From assembly GCF_039982735.1 (NCBI RefSeq), contig NZ_JBDWXV010000017.1, positions 124,001-188,000 of the forward strand: a DNA stretch of 64,000 nt. The letters are read 5' to 3'. The notes under the pieces were generated by a model. It was not told the DNA's origin. It searched no databases and saw only the letters and a list, made by a program, of their open reading frames with translations. Source of the DNA: Saccharospirillum sp039982735. Lineage in GTDB: Bacteria > Pseudomonadota > Gammaproteobacteria > Pseudomonadales > Natronospirillaceae. A program made the position numbers and the translations under genes. Below, piece by piece: positions 8,137 through 15,970 of this stretch; position 1 is the first letter of the stretch; every line of letters begins with the position of its first letter.

Positions 8137-10019
8137 AAGCCACGCTCTCGCTAACGCCACCGGCATCGCCGCTGGCCATGCCTACTCAGTTACTAACACA
8201 GCGCCCGGCTGTACACAGGGTCAGTCAATCCACCACTCCCTGGTTGGCGCGTTACTTTACCTTCGGCGGCAGCCTGGCACTCACCGTGGCAGCCAGTAGC
8301 CAGATGTACCTGACACTGCCGCTCAGCGATGCAGTGACGGCCGCCGGGTCCGGTGACCTTTGGGTAATGGCATTGCTGTGGATGCTGCTCGGCCTGTTCA
8401 CCCTGACCTTCGGGTGGGTTTCGCTTTCGGCCACCGCCGCCCTGGCCGGGCTGGTGTTCAACCGCACCCGGTCTGGCTCACTGCAAAGCCAGGCCAAGCC
8501 CAATGCCGCGCTGCGGGGCAAAACCGTACTGCTGATGCCTGTTTACAATGAAGACGCGGCCAGTGCCTGCGCTGCGCTAGCAGCGATGGCAGAAGACCTG
8601 AGCCGCCTGAACCTGAACCGGCATTTCGAGCTGTTCATTCTCTCAGACAGCACCGACCCCGACATCATTGCCGCCGAAACCGCCGCCGTGCAGTGCCTGC
8701 GCGACCGCCTGGGCACAACCATGCCGGTATGGTACCGGCGCCGGGCAAACAACACCGAACGCAAGGCCGGCAACATTCGCGACTTCATCAATGGCTGGGG
8801 CAGCGGTTACGACTACATGGTGGTGCTCGATGCCGACAGCCTGATCGCCGGTGACACCCTGGCCACCCTGGTGCGGGAAATGGATGCCAACCCCAAAACC
8901 GGCATTCTGCAAACCCTGCCCCGCCAATACGGCGGCGAAACCCTCTTTGCCCGGTTGCAACAGTTCGCGGGCATAGCCTACGGTCCGGTATTCGCACGGG
9001 GCCTGAGCGCCTGGCAAGGCGACTGCGGCAACTACTGGGGGCACAACGCCATTATTCGCATTCGCGCATTCGCAGCCGCCGCCGGTTTACCAGAACTGAC
9101 CGGCCGGCGCCCCTTCGGTGGCGAAATTCGCTCACACGATTTTGTAGAAGCCGCGCTTATTCGGCGCGCTGGCTGGTCAGTACGCATGCTGCCCGACCTG
9201 GCGGGCTCCTGGGAGGAATGCCCACCCACCCTACTCGACGCCGCCATTCGCGACCGGCGCTGGGCGCAGGGCAACGTGCAACACCTGGCCGTGCTGCCCA
9301 CCCGCGGCCTGCGCTGGCCAAGCCGGGCGCACATGATCATGGGCGTCATGAATTACCTGACATCCCTGCTGTGGCTGGCCATGGTGACGGTTGGTTTGGT
9401 ACTGAGCACTCGCTTTGCGCTGCAAGAAAGCCAGGGCTTAGCAGGTAGCCTGCTGCCCCTGTTCGATTCAGACCGCATGGTCGGGCTGTTCGTGCTCACC
9501 ATGGCCCTGCTCTTGCTGCCCAAAGGGCTTGGGCTGCTGGGCGGTTTACTAAGCAAAGCACGGCGCGGAGGGACCAGCCGACTGAGGTTTTTCGTGAGTG
9601 CCCTGCTGGAACTGCTGTTCTCGGTACTGCACGCCCCCATTTTCATGCTGGTGCACAGCCGCCACCTCTGGGAAATTGCCCGGGGGCAAGATTCAGGCTG
9701 GTCTGCCCAGCGGCGGCAAGGGAGTGGTGTAATCTGGCGGCCCCTGCTGGCCAGCCATGGCGTACAGACCGCGCTTGGCTTACTGGTGCTGGGGTTACTA
9801 CTGTGGCTATCGTCGTCACTGCTGTACTGGATGCTGCCCACCGTCATCGGGCTGATACTGGCCATACCGCTTTCCGCCCTGAGTGGCAGCAAAACAGCGG
9901 GCCGCTGGCTGGCAAAATGGGGCCTGCTGGGCATACCCGAAGAGGCAACCCCACCCGGCATCATGCAACGCCGGCAGGGTTTTCTGGCCACCTATTCAGC
10001 AACCATACAGGCCCGGTAA
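8133..10019 (+). CDS. opgH: Glucan glucosyltransferase OpgH (MdoH), short form
   Basis: A GT2-family inner-membrane glucosyltransferase of 628 aa that polymerises glucose from UDP-glucose into periplasmic glucans. The catalytic core shows LMPVYNEDA, VVLDADS, SHDFVEAALIRRAGW and the RDRRWAQGN (Q/RxxRW-type) motif. Transmembrane helices flank the core. ATG 8133 overlaps the opgG stop (ATGA); GTG 8124 is an in-frame alternative three codons earlier. The protein is roughly 200 residues shorter than the E. coli protein (about 847 aa), and only about 40 residues precede the first helix. The E. coli N-terminal cytoplasmic region implicated in FtsZ inhibition therefore seems to be missing. Confidence 0.92.
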   Translation: MKATLSLTPPASPLAMPTQLLTQRPAVHRVSQSTTPWLARYFTFGGSLALTVAASSQMYLTLPLSDAVTAAGSGDLWVMALLWMLLGLFTLTFGWVSLSATAALAGLVFNRTRSGSLQSQAKPNAALRGKTVLLMPVYNEDAASACAALAAMAEDLSRLNLNRHFELFILSDSTDPDIIAAETAAVQCLRDRLGTTMPVWYRRRANNTERKAGNIRDFINGWGSGYDYMVVLDADSLIAGDTLATLVREMDANPKTGILQTLPRQYGGETLFARLQQFAGIAYGPVFARGLSAWQGDCGNYWGHNAIIRIRAFAAAAGLPELTGRRPFGGEIRSHDFVEAALIRRAGWSVRMLPDLAGSWEECPPTLLDAAIRDRRWAQGNVQHLAVLPTRGLRWPSRAHMIMGVMNYLTSLLWLAMVTVGLVLSTRFALQESQGLAGSLLPLFDSDRMVGLFVLTMALLLLPKGLGLLGGLLSKARRGGTSRLRFFVSALLELLFSVLHAPIFMLVHSRHLWEIARGQDSGWSAQRRQGSGVIWRPLLASHGVQTALGLLVLGLLLWLSSSLLYWMLPTVIGLILAIPLSALSGSKTAGRWLAKWGLLGIPEEATPPGIMQRRQGFLATYSATIQAR

Positions 10020-10034
10020 CTAGGGAGCCGGGCC
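10010..10034. terminator. Hairpin between convergent opgH and cytochrome b561 genes
   Basis: A 7-bp perfect stem (GGCCCGG at 10010-10016 with CCGGGCC at 10028-10034) overlaps the opgH stop and abuts the stop codon of the convergent cytochrome gene. There is no clear U-tract on either strand, so termination is plausible but weakly supported. Confidence 0.35.
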
Positions 10035-10574
10035 TTACAGCATGCGCCGAAAGATTCCGTCTTTCTGAACCATATGCTTCACCGCCGCGCCAATGTGGCC
10101 GACGATCAAAACACCCAACGTCATCGCCAGGGCGCCGTGTATCGCAAACAACCGACCGGCCAATGCTTCATCCACCGGCACAAAGGGCATAGCCGGCAAG
10201 TGATAACCACCCACCGTAATCAACGCTGGAAACGCCGTAACTCCGGCCCAGCCAAACAACGGCGTCAGCACCAGCAAAACATAGAGCAAGTGATGCAAAC
10301 TCTTGGCCGCCAATTGAAATTTACGGGGCAATTCATCCGGATACGGCGGGCCCTTAAGCCAAACCTTCATTACGATCCGCAACACCATCAGCAACAGAAC
10401 ACTAAAGCCGATCGCCTTGTGCCAGTTGTACAAAGTGTTCGTCAAAGCCCCCCATATCTCGGCTGCCGCACGCTCGGCCATGACAATGCCGATGGGAATC
10501 AATGCGAAGACCATCAGGGCCATTAGCCAGTGCAATACGCGCCAGGCTATTGGGTATTTTTGGATTTGGGGCAT
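10035..10574 (-). CDS. Cytochrome b561 family protein
   Basis: A 179-aa four-helix membrane cytochrome. Histidines suited to haem ligation lie in each helix region: WRVLHWLMAL (H15), YNWHKAIGFS (H52), SLHHLLYVL, and the pair FAIHGALAM / VGHIGAAVKH in the last third. The family moves electrons from the quinone pool, often to superoxide or other periplasmic acceptors. It is monocistronic and convergent with opgH. An upstream start fits the ATG at 10574 with a hydrophobic segment soon after. Confidence 0.9.
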   Translation of the reverse strand: MPQIQKYPIAWRVLHWLMALMVFALIPIGIVMAERAAAEIWGALTNTLYNWHKAIGFSVLLLMVLRIVMKVWLKGPPYPDELPRKFQLAAKSLHHLLYVLLVLTPLFGWAGVTAFPALITVGGYHLPAMPFVPVDEALAGRLFAIHGALAMTLGVLIVGHIGAAVKHMVQKDGIFRRML

Positions 10575-10647
10575 GGGTTTGTTCCCTTATCTGGATTCAA
10601 AGAGGCGTTTCGCTTCCTGAAAAATATCATAGAGGTTATCGTTACGG

Positions 10648-11724
10648 GTGACTATTTTAAGGCTCCCCAGCTATAACCCGCTGCGCAAGGCATTCTCACC
10701 TTTGGACATTCTGACACACGGCCTGCTAGGCGCCAGCCTGGCACAGACACTTGCCCGAAAAGACCACCTTCGCCTCGCCAGCCTGGCCGGTTTTGTGGGC
10801 GGCATACTGGCGGATGTGGACATTCTGGTGCGCTCCAGCAACGACCCGCTGCTGAACCTGGAAGTGCACCGGTCACTCACGCACTGGCTATTGTTCATAC
10901 CCGTAGGCGGGCTGATGGCGGCCCTCTTGCTATGGCCGGTTTTACGCCGCCAGTGCGGTTTTCGGGAACTGCTTCTATTTGCCACAGCCGGTTATGCAAC
11001 CCATGCGCTGCTGGACGCCTGCACCAGCTACGGCACACACCTATTCGGGCCCTTCTCCGACAACTCAGTCGCCTGGAACCTGATCTCGGTCGTGGACCCC
11101 ATTGCGACGCTTATTCTATTGGTCGGCTTCGTTTTCGCCTTCACTCGCAAGCGGGCATTGGTTGCGGGGGTGAGCATTGCCCTACTGCTTGGCTACCTCG
11201 CCTTCGGCGGGTTTCAGCAAGACCGCGTTCGTACTCAGGTTCTGGAAATAGCCGCCGAGCAAGGGCATCAGCCAGAGCGACTGGTGATTAAACCAACATT
11301 AGGCAACATGCTGCTCTGGCGTACCCTTTACGAACACGAGGGCTACTATTACGTCAACGCCACAAGGGTTGGCCTGGAAACAGACATCATACCCGGCAAC
11401 CGTATTCCCGCCCTGCGCTACCAGCAAGCCTTCGCGCAGCTGGACACCAACAGCCGCCTCTACCGGGATATTGAACGCTTCCACCGCTTTGCCAACGGCT
11501 ACCTGGTCTGGCACCCCGAACAAACCGATGTTATTGGCGACATACGTTACGCCATGCTTCCAAATGAAACCGCACCACTCTGGGGGATACGCCTTCCGCA
11601 AAACTGGGGTGGCGGTGAAGAGCACATTAGCTTCGAGCATTTCCGACGCACCGATTTTGAAACACGCCAGAGGTTTATTGATATGGTGTTAGGGAAAGGG
11701 CTAAAAGGCGATTCGACAGAATAG
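10648..11724 (+). CDS. YdjM/DUF457-type membrane-bound metal-dependent hydrolase
   Basis: A protein of up to 358 aa with the DUF457 (COG1988) pattern: DILTHGLLGASLAQ near residue 20, ADVDIL, HRSLTHWLLF and HALLDACTSYGTHLFGP. These carry the clustered His/Asp residues proposed to bind metal, within four or five hydrophobic segments. The C-terminal third is soluble. The E. coli relative YdjM is LexA-regulated, and its function is unknown. The start is uncertain: GTG 10648 has AGAGGT about 11 nt upstream, and TTG near 10699 is an alternative just ahead of the conserved DILTHG. It is the last GC-rich gene before the AT-rich accessory segment. Confidence 0.78.
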   Translation: MTILRLPSYNPLRKAFSPLDILTHGLLGASLAQTLARKDHLRLASLAGFVGGILADVDILVRSSNDPLLNLEVHRSLTHWLLFIPVGGLMAALLLWPVLRRQCGFRELLLFATAGYATHALLDACTSYGTHLFGPFSDNSVAWNLISVVDPIATLILLVGFVFAFTRKRALVAGVSIALLLGYLAFGGFQQDRVRTQVLEIAAEQGHQPERLVIKPTLGNMLLWRTLYEHEGYYYVNATRVGLETDIIPGNRIPALRYQQAFAQLDTNSRLYRDIERFHRFANGYLVWHPEQTDVIGDIRYAMLPNETAPLWGIRLPQNWGGGEEHISFEHFRRTDFETRQRFIDMVLGKGLKGDSTE

Positions 11725-11938
11725 AAAACGTAGTGGGTGCTAATGGATGGGCTTCAATGGATACTACACCTGAACTCTTGAGGCACGAAAGCGGGAAACC
11801 AATATCCGCTATAGATAAGACCAACTAACATTTCGATAGTAATAGTAGCTACTTGTGGATGTCCCGACTGCCTCCATCAAGTAAGCTAGAACAATCACTC
11901 AGAAATACACCAACCTCAAACGAGGCTTAGATCTGACA

Positions 11939-12937
11939 ATGTCGTTCCAATATGTTTGGTTAAATACAGATCGTCCGATAGTATACGCTGATCTCTGCAT
12001 ATACAGGTATGTTGGAAATGGTGATCTCGAGATAATCAATCCAGAAGCTGTTTACTGGGCATTTTCTTCGAACCATTTTGATGAGATACGCAGAGGAGAT
12101 AATCGGGACGCCTTAGCTGGCATGGAAAAGCTGAATGCTCGAGAAATATCTCCGATCGTAGACACATCCTTGCCTGAATGGCGCATCACCGGGAACTATC
12201 AATTTAAGGAGTATAGAAACATCAACGACTGTTTTTTTGAACACTGCTCTAACAGCAATTCACAACAGCACGAGAGTCTTTTAATATCCTTGTTGACCAA
12301 TTTGTTTGATGCTGACAATCTTCATACACTTCAAGAAGCTATAATTGAAATGCCACAATCAATAGAGCGCCTGACAAATGGTATCAACAACGAAAAGGCT
12401 AATGAATTAGTGGCGAAATCCCAAGAAATTGCAGAGTCTCTTCTTGAACTGTCTAATACAGAGCTTGCCAACCTTCCAGCGCTTAAAGCACGCAGGAAAG
12501 CCATGGGAGTACCTTCAAATATCACCCAGCTTGCTGAGAATAAAAATGATCCAATTGAATTTATCTGGCAATTCATATCGAGTAATTACCCAAATCTCGA
12601 AAAAGATGCCTTTTTTGGATTTTCTCAGCCCACAGAGATGAAAGGAAGCCCTCACGCTTATGGACAGGACAACCGAATTTCTACTCCACACCTACTACTA
12701 AGCATGGTTGGGTTTAGACCTGACAAAAGAATGAATGATCCAGATAAATTCTTGAACGCGTTCTTCGATGCACAACATGCAGGACTTGCTTCGCTATGTC
12801 AATTTCTTATTAGTGCGGACAATAAGTTCATAAAGAAAGCCTCAGCCATTTATAGTCATAAACAACTTTCGACTATAGCCCTATACGCTCCTTATAAGCC
12901 AAAGAGTTACAAAATACAATTCAAACTGAATGACTAG
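11939..12937 (+). CDS. Hypothetical protein in AT-rich accessory segment
   Basis: A 332-aa open frame that I do not recognise. It starts at ATG 11939 with a GAGG about 15 nt upstream. It is AT-rich, unlike the flanking chromosome, and shows no signal peptide or membrane helix. Its middle (about residues 105-190) is rich in Glu, Leu, Asn and Lys and looks helical, possibly coiled. The C-terminal part has PHAYGQDNRIS and a Lys-rich tail. It is convergent with the retron operon, separated from the RT stop by 290 bp in which I see no gene. Its position in a probable defence-type island makes a phage-related role possible, but nothing in the sequence shows it. Confidence 0.7.
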   Translation: MSFQYVWLNTDRPIVYADLCIYRYVGNGDLEIINPEAVYWAFSSNHFDEIRRGDNRDALAGMEKLNAREISPIVDTSLPEWRITGNYQFKEYRNINDCFFEHCSNSNSQQHESLLISLLTNLFDADNLHTLQEAIIEMPQSIERLTNGINNEKANELVAKSQEIAESLLELSNTELANLPALKARRKAMGVPSNITQLAENKNDPIEFIWQFISSNYPNLEKDAFFGFSQPTEMKGSPHAYGQDNRISTPHLLLSMVGFRPDKRMNDPDKFLNAFFDAQHAGLASLCQFLISADNKFIKKASAIYSHKQLSTIALYAPYKPKSYKIQFKLND

Positions 12938-13227
12938 TAAGCCCCTGAAAAGCTACTGACAAAGCTGGCTATGCCGTCTTTATGAGAGTTACCGGTGGCG
13001 CGTTCGTAAAACTCAGAATTTAATAGTCAGAGCTCTTCACATCATGAAGAAACAACTTTTGTTTTTTGGTGAAAAGCTAAAAAATCACTTTAAATACTAG
13101 CGGCCAAGCATTTTATCACCATTCAAATATGGTCCCAAGAGTGGCGATTAATATCTACCGTACTGTTTGCAAGTGAATAGCCCGCGAAACGGCTTCCATT
13201 GAAGTACTGTCAACAAGTGTAAAACAT

Positions 13228-14172
13228 TCAATATTGATGATTTTCCTTTAAACTCCTGATATCAAGAAAAAACTTTGCTGAGACCTTCGAATAAAACTGA
13301 GGTGCAACGTGACGACAATAACTCAGGTGCCCAAGTAATGATCTTTGTTCATCTTCACTTAGCCGACCTTTGCTATTTAATGATAGCAGTAACCTAATGT
13401 GATCTTTTTGTTTCTTGGAAATAGTGATATGTCCATTTTCGCATACCTTGAGGCCAGTAACTCTCGCTGAACCTCCTAAACTACTCCCGTAGTGAGTTTT
13501 ATCAAAATTTATCTTTAGTTCCGGACTCGAGAACTTCATAACTAAGTCTTTTATCATTTCTTCAACTTCGGCACACCTTCCAGTCACAGAAGTTGAAAAC
13601 ACTAAGTCATCTGCATAACGAGTGTATAGAGGGCATTCAGAGAAATCAGACCTTAACCTAGCATTTACTTCAAGATCAAAATTAAACATTACTATGTTGC
13701 TAATAATAGGTGAACTTGGATAGCCAATTGCTAATTTATCTTCCAGATAAAAACACGACTCTCGAATAAGGCGCAAGGATTCTTTATTATAATCCCATGA
13801 TGGATTATTTTTTTCATGCCAAGCCTTTAAGTATGGCTGAAGGTCGTCAAACTTAATACTGGGGAAAAAATCCTTGAAATCTAACCTAAGAAAGTACTTG
13901 TTTCTGGAATGATAAGTTGCATTATCTAAGATAGAAACGCCCTCTTTGTATGCCATGGATGATTCGCTTACATCCATTTTTTCAAAGACATTACGAATGA
14001 GCCAATACTGAATCATCTTTAGTTTTTTAGAGGGATGATATATTTTTCTAGCGTCTCCATTTTTCTTGGGTATCTCAAAGATCTTCACCAAAGTTCGAGC
14101 GTTTGCTACTGCTTCTTCAATTATCGACTGGTCAATCCCCAAGTCTTTACATATTAGCTCATCAAGCTGCAT
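13228..14172 (-). CDS. Retron-type reverse transcriptase
   Basis: A 314-aa RT with retron hallmarks. The catalytic palm shows RLDFKDFF (D98) and YADD at 186-189. The retron-specific region X motif NAxxH is NATYH at 84-88. Region Y carries ARVTGLKV with VTG at 238-240, followed by a C-terminal thumb used for msr RNA recognition. The length matches the Ec86 RT (about 320 aa). The enzyme copies the msd part of its own RNA into multicopy single-stranded DNA, priming from the 2'-OH of the branching G. The start overlaps the end of the effector gene by 11 nt, so the genes are translationally coupled. The order RNA-effector-RT matches the Ec86/Eco1 (type II-A) arrangement. Confidence 0.95.
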   Translation of the reverse strand: MQLDELICKDLGIDQSIIEEAVANARTLVKIFEIPKKNGDARKIYHPSKKLKMIQYWLIRNVFEKMDVSESSMAYKEGVSILDNATYHSRNKYFLRLDFKDFFPSIKFDDLQPYLKAWHEKNNPSWDYNKESLRLIRESCFYLEDKLAIGYPSSPIISNIVMFNFDLEVNARLRSDFSECPLYTRYADDLVFSTSVTGRCAEVEEMIKDLVMKFSSPELKINFDKTHYGSSLGGSARVTGLKVCENGHITISKKQKDHIRLLLSLNSKGRLSEDEQRSLLGHLSYCRHVAPQFYSKVSAKFFLDIRSLKENHQY

Positions 14173-15082
14173 TTAGTCGCTCCGGATAATTCCTTAATAA
14201 GCAATTCCGAAACGCAGCCTGGAACATCGAAACATCAAATTTATATTGAAAATAGACACTACTCATCTGACTACGATACAACTTATCGGGCCCACGATAT
14301 ATAGAACCAAAAGATACTAATATTGCAAGCAAATGAAGAACATTATTGAATCTCTCGTTTTCTCCAAAAATTTGCTTCAAGATCTCAATTATTTCGTTAT
14401 GCCTTAGAGGCCCGGCAAGTCGCAGAAGGTCGTGAATAAACATAGCAGATATCTTATCAAATTTCTTTGATGGATCTACCTCTTCAATTTTCACTGCTCT
14501 TTTCTTGGTGGCGACTGGCTCTTTAAAAATATCATATATTTGGGCATATGTATCCCCAATCGCATCTCGTTTCTCAACTCCATCAGAGCGCATTTTATAA
14601 TGAATTATCTTGTCTTTCCCTGCACTATCTGCAATAGCCTTCAGCGGGCCCAAGTTAACAAAAGAAGGTGCACTTTTGAATTTTGCATCGTTAATCACAA
14701 TCAACTTATTTCTAAGAGCACTATGAGAAAATGCTCCAAGCTCTGTAAAAGCACTGGGACTTTCCAAAACAATCATTATATTATCTGAGAAATCAGAAAT
14801 TAGATTCTCGACATCTAAAAGATTTTTTCTGTCACCTTCCTCTTTCAAAGTCGCGAACATTCTCTCTGCCAAGAAAAAATGCGTATGTGGAATATGGTTC
14901 TTAGAAAAATCAATTAGAGCAGCCCTCCTCTCGGAGATGTTATTAATATCTTTATTAGCACCACAAAGAAATACAAATCTTGATATGTCCTTTGGTAGGT
15001 AGAGTTTTGAGCTAGAAATTGACACTCGAAACTTTCCAAGCAAATCAAGGATTACTTGGCTGGACGTAATTTCCTTTAACAT
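14162..15082 (-). CDS. Retron effector, nucleoside deoxyribosyltransferase-like (Ec86/Eco1 type)
   Basis: A protein of about 306 aa resembling the Ec86 retron effector. The N-terminal domain is nucleoside 2-deoxyribosyltransferase-like: RFVFLCGANKD (about 37-47), then ESPSAFTELGAFS with the likely catalytic Glu116 (numbered from the upstream ATG), INDAKFKSAPSFVNLGP and a C-terminal winged-helix-like region (about 210-290). Matching stretches (ESPGSFTELGAFS, DAKFKS) are known in Ec86. ATG 15082 was chosen because AAGTAGG lies 7 nt upstream of it. The in-frame ATG at 15088 is only 1 nt from that element. In Ec86 the RT-msDNA complex restrains this toxin and phage triggers release; a similar antiphage abortive role is inferred here. 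Confidence 0.9.
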   Translation of the reverse strand: MLKEITSSQVILDLLGKFRVSISSSKLYLPKDISRFVFLCGANKDINNISERRAALIDFSKNHIPHTHFFLAERMFATLKEEGDRKNLLDVENLISDFSDNIMIVLESPSAFTELGAFSHSALRNKLIVINDAKFKSAPSFVNLGPLKAIADSAGKDKIIHYKMRSDGVEKRDAIGDTYAQIYDIFKEPVATKKRAVKIEEVDPSKKFDKISAMFIHDLLRLAGPLRHNEIIEILKQIFGENERFNNVLHLLAILVSFGSIYRGPDKLYRSQMSSVYFQYKFDVSMFQAAFRNCLLRNYPERLNAA

Positions 15083-15087
15083 ATACA

Positions 15088-15230
15088 TGCCTACTTAGAG
15101 CAAGCGGGTCTTCCGAGTTCGGAAGTCGCTGACTAGCGGCTTCCGAACTCGGAAGACCCGCTAGAAAGTTAAAAATTCAAGGCAGAATGTGACTCACATC
15201 CCGACGGGGTTTCCCCCATTTCGCTAGGCA
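15088..15230 (-). ncRNA. Retron msr-msd RNA
   Basis: Read leftward from about 15235, this segment has every element of a retron RNA. The a1 repeat TGCCTA (15230-15225) is followed at once by GC, giving the conserved TAGC with the branching G at 15224. Two msr hairpins follow: GGGG-AAA-CCCC and ATGTG-AGT-CACAT. The msd is a perfect 23-bp stem (15162-15140 with 15125-15103) and a 14-nt loop. The a2 repeat TAGGCA (15093-15088) closes it, so a1/a2 pair over only 6 bp. The effector start lies directly downstream and a2 touches its Shine-Dalgarno region. Exact ends are predicted by analogy with Ec86; the structure itself is read directly. Confidence 0.88.
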
Positions 15231-15240
15231 ATAGCATCAG

Positions 15241-15267
15241 ACTATATTTAGACATCAGATTTTTCAA
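15241..15267 (-). promoter_or_regulatory. Putative retron promoter
   Basis: On the minus strand TATAGT (15246-15241) makes a good -10 box placed so that transcription would begin near 15235, a few bases before a1. TTGAAA (15267-15262) is a possible -35 but with a short 15-nt spacer, and TTGGGA further upstream with TAAATA is an alternative pair. The location supports an RNA that starts at the msr. Confidence 0.5.
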
Positions 15268-15772
15268 GTCCCAACGGCTAATAACCCCAGTCCACAAAGC
15301 AATGAAGCATTCCGTTTACCATCTCGCGAAAGTACCGAAGTTGTGACCCATTCTGCAGGAGTATCGCTCCAGACCCGCTGTCAGTCCGTGCCTCCCTTCA
15401 TGCTTAAAAGGTAAGCCAAATACCGTCGGACTCGTTAGTTGTTGTATCGTCGCACTTAGTTGCTGAAGTGTTAGAAAAGTAGCAAAGTGCGCTTAAATGA
15501 AGGGAGCTTGGGAGGTCGTTTTGAGGGTCTTAAAGGTCGAGAACCCTGTAACAAAGGGGTTTCAGGGCTTTCTGAATAAAGTGTCAGCACCACGAGTCGA
15601 CCTCAGGGACTACTGATTATAACGCACTAATACGTAATTTTTACTAATGGGCAAGAAGGCCATTGCAGACAGAACGACTGGTTACAATTGGCTGATCTAA
15701 TGCAGAATCAAATTCTGTTATGTGGAAACACCAGCTTACGATCTGAAAGCAATATGAATACTGGTCTTGTGA
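15268..15772. other. Non-coding stretch between retron and tRNA
   Basis: No convincing coding frame is present here. The stretch holds a widely spaced inverted repeat (listed separately) and a smaller one around 15541-15572, where CCCTG and CAGGG flank an AAAGGGG run. It lies just beyond the 3' end of the tRNA, the usual place for an integrated element to end, but I found no copy of the tRNA 3' end that would mark an attachment site and no integrase gene. Confidence 0.5.
15392..15506. repeat. Inverted repeat enclosing a smaller hairpin
   Basis: CTCCCTTCAT (15392-15401) is perfectly complementary to ATGAAGGGAG (15497-15506). Inside lies a second pair built on GCACTT and AAGTGC with TTGCT/AGCAA nearby. 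The whole could fold as a roughly 115-nt structured RNA or be a remnant of a small mobile element. The integron attC core sequences (RYYYAAC/GTTRRRY) are not recognisable. Confidence 0.45.
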
Positions 15773-15849
15773 TGGTGGGCCCTCCGGGACTTGAACCCAG
15801 GACCTGCCGATTATGAGTCGGATGCTCTAACCAACTGAGCTAAGGGCCC
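15773..15849 (-). tRNA. tRNA with anticodon CAT (Met, or Ile2 after lysidine modification)
   Basis: A complete 77-nt cloverleaf on the minus strand, including an encoded CCA. The acceptor stem is GGGCCCT/AGGGCCC, the D arm has GCTCAGTTGGTTAGAGC, the anticodon loop is CTCATAA and the T arm has GGTTCAAGTCC. The acceptor has C4-G69 and C5-G68, the pairs recognised by TilS in E. coli tRNA-Ile2, so this CAT tRNA could read AUA after lysidine modification rather than AUG. Sequence alone does not settle this. It borders the AT-rich accessory segment. Confidence 0.95.
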
Positions 15850-15970
15850 CGCTGAACGCACCGGGCGGTGTGTTCGAACAGAGCCCGCATTATACCGTCC
15901 AGAGGCGCCAAGTCTACCCAGGCTATTGATTCTCTTGGGGTTTTACTGAACCCCCCGGGCGGTGCTTTGG

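Noticed and set aside
15392..15506. Integron attC site
   Set aside because: Arm length suits it, but the RYYYAAC and GTTRRRY core sites are not present and there is no integrase.
11725..15849. Attachment-site duplication of the tRNA 3' end
   Set aside because: I looked for a second copy of the T-arm/acceptor sequence at the left end of the AT-rich segment and found none.
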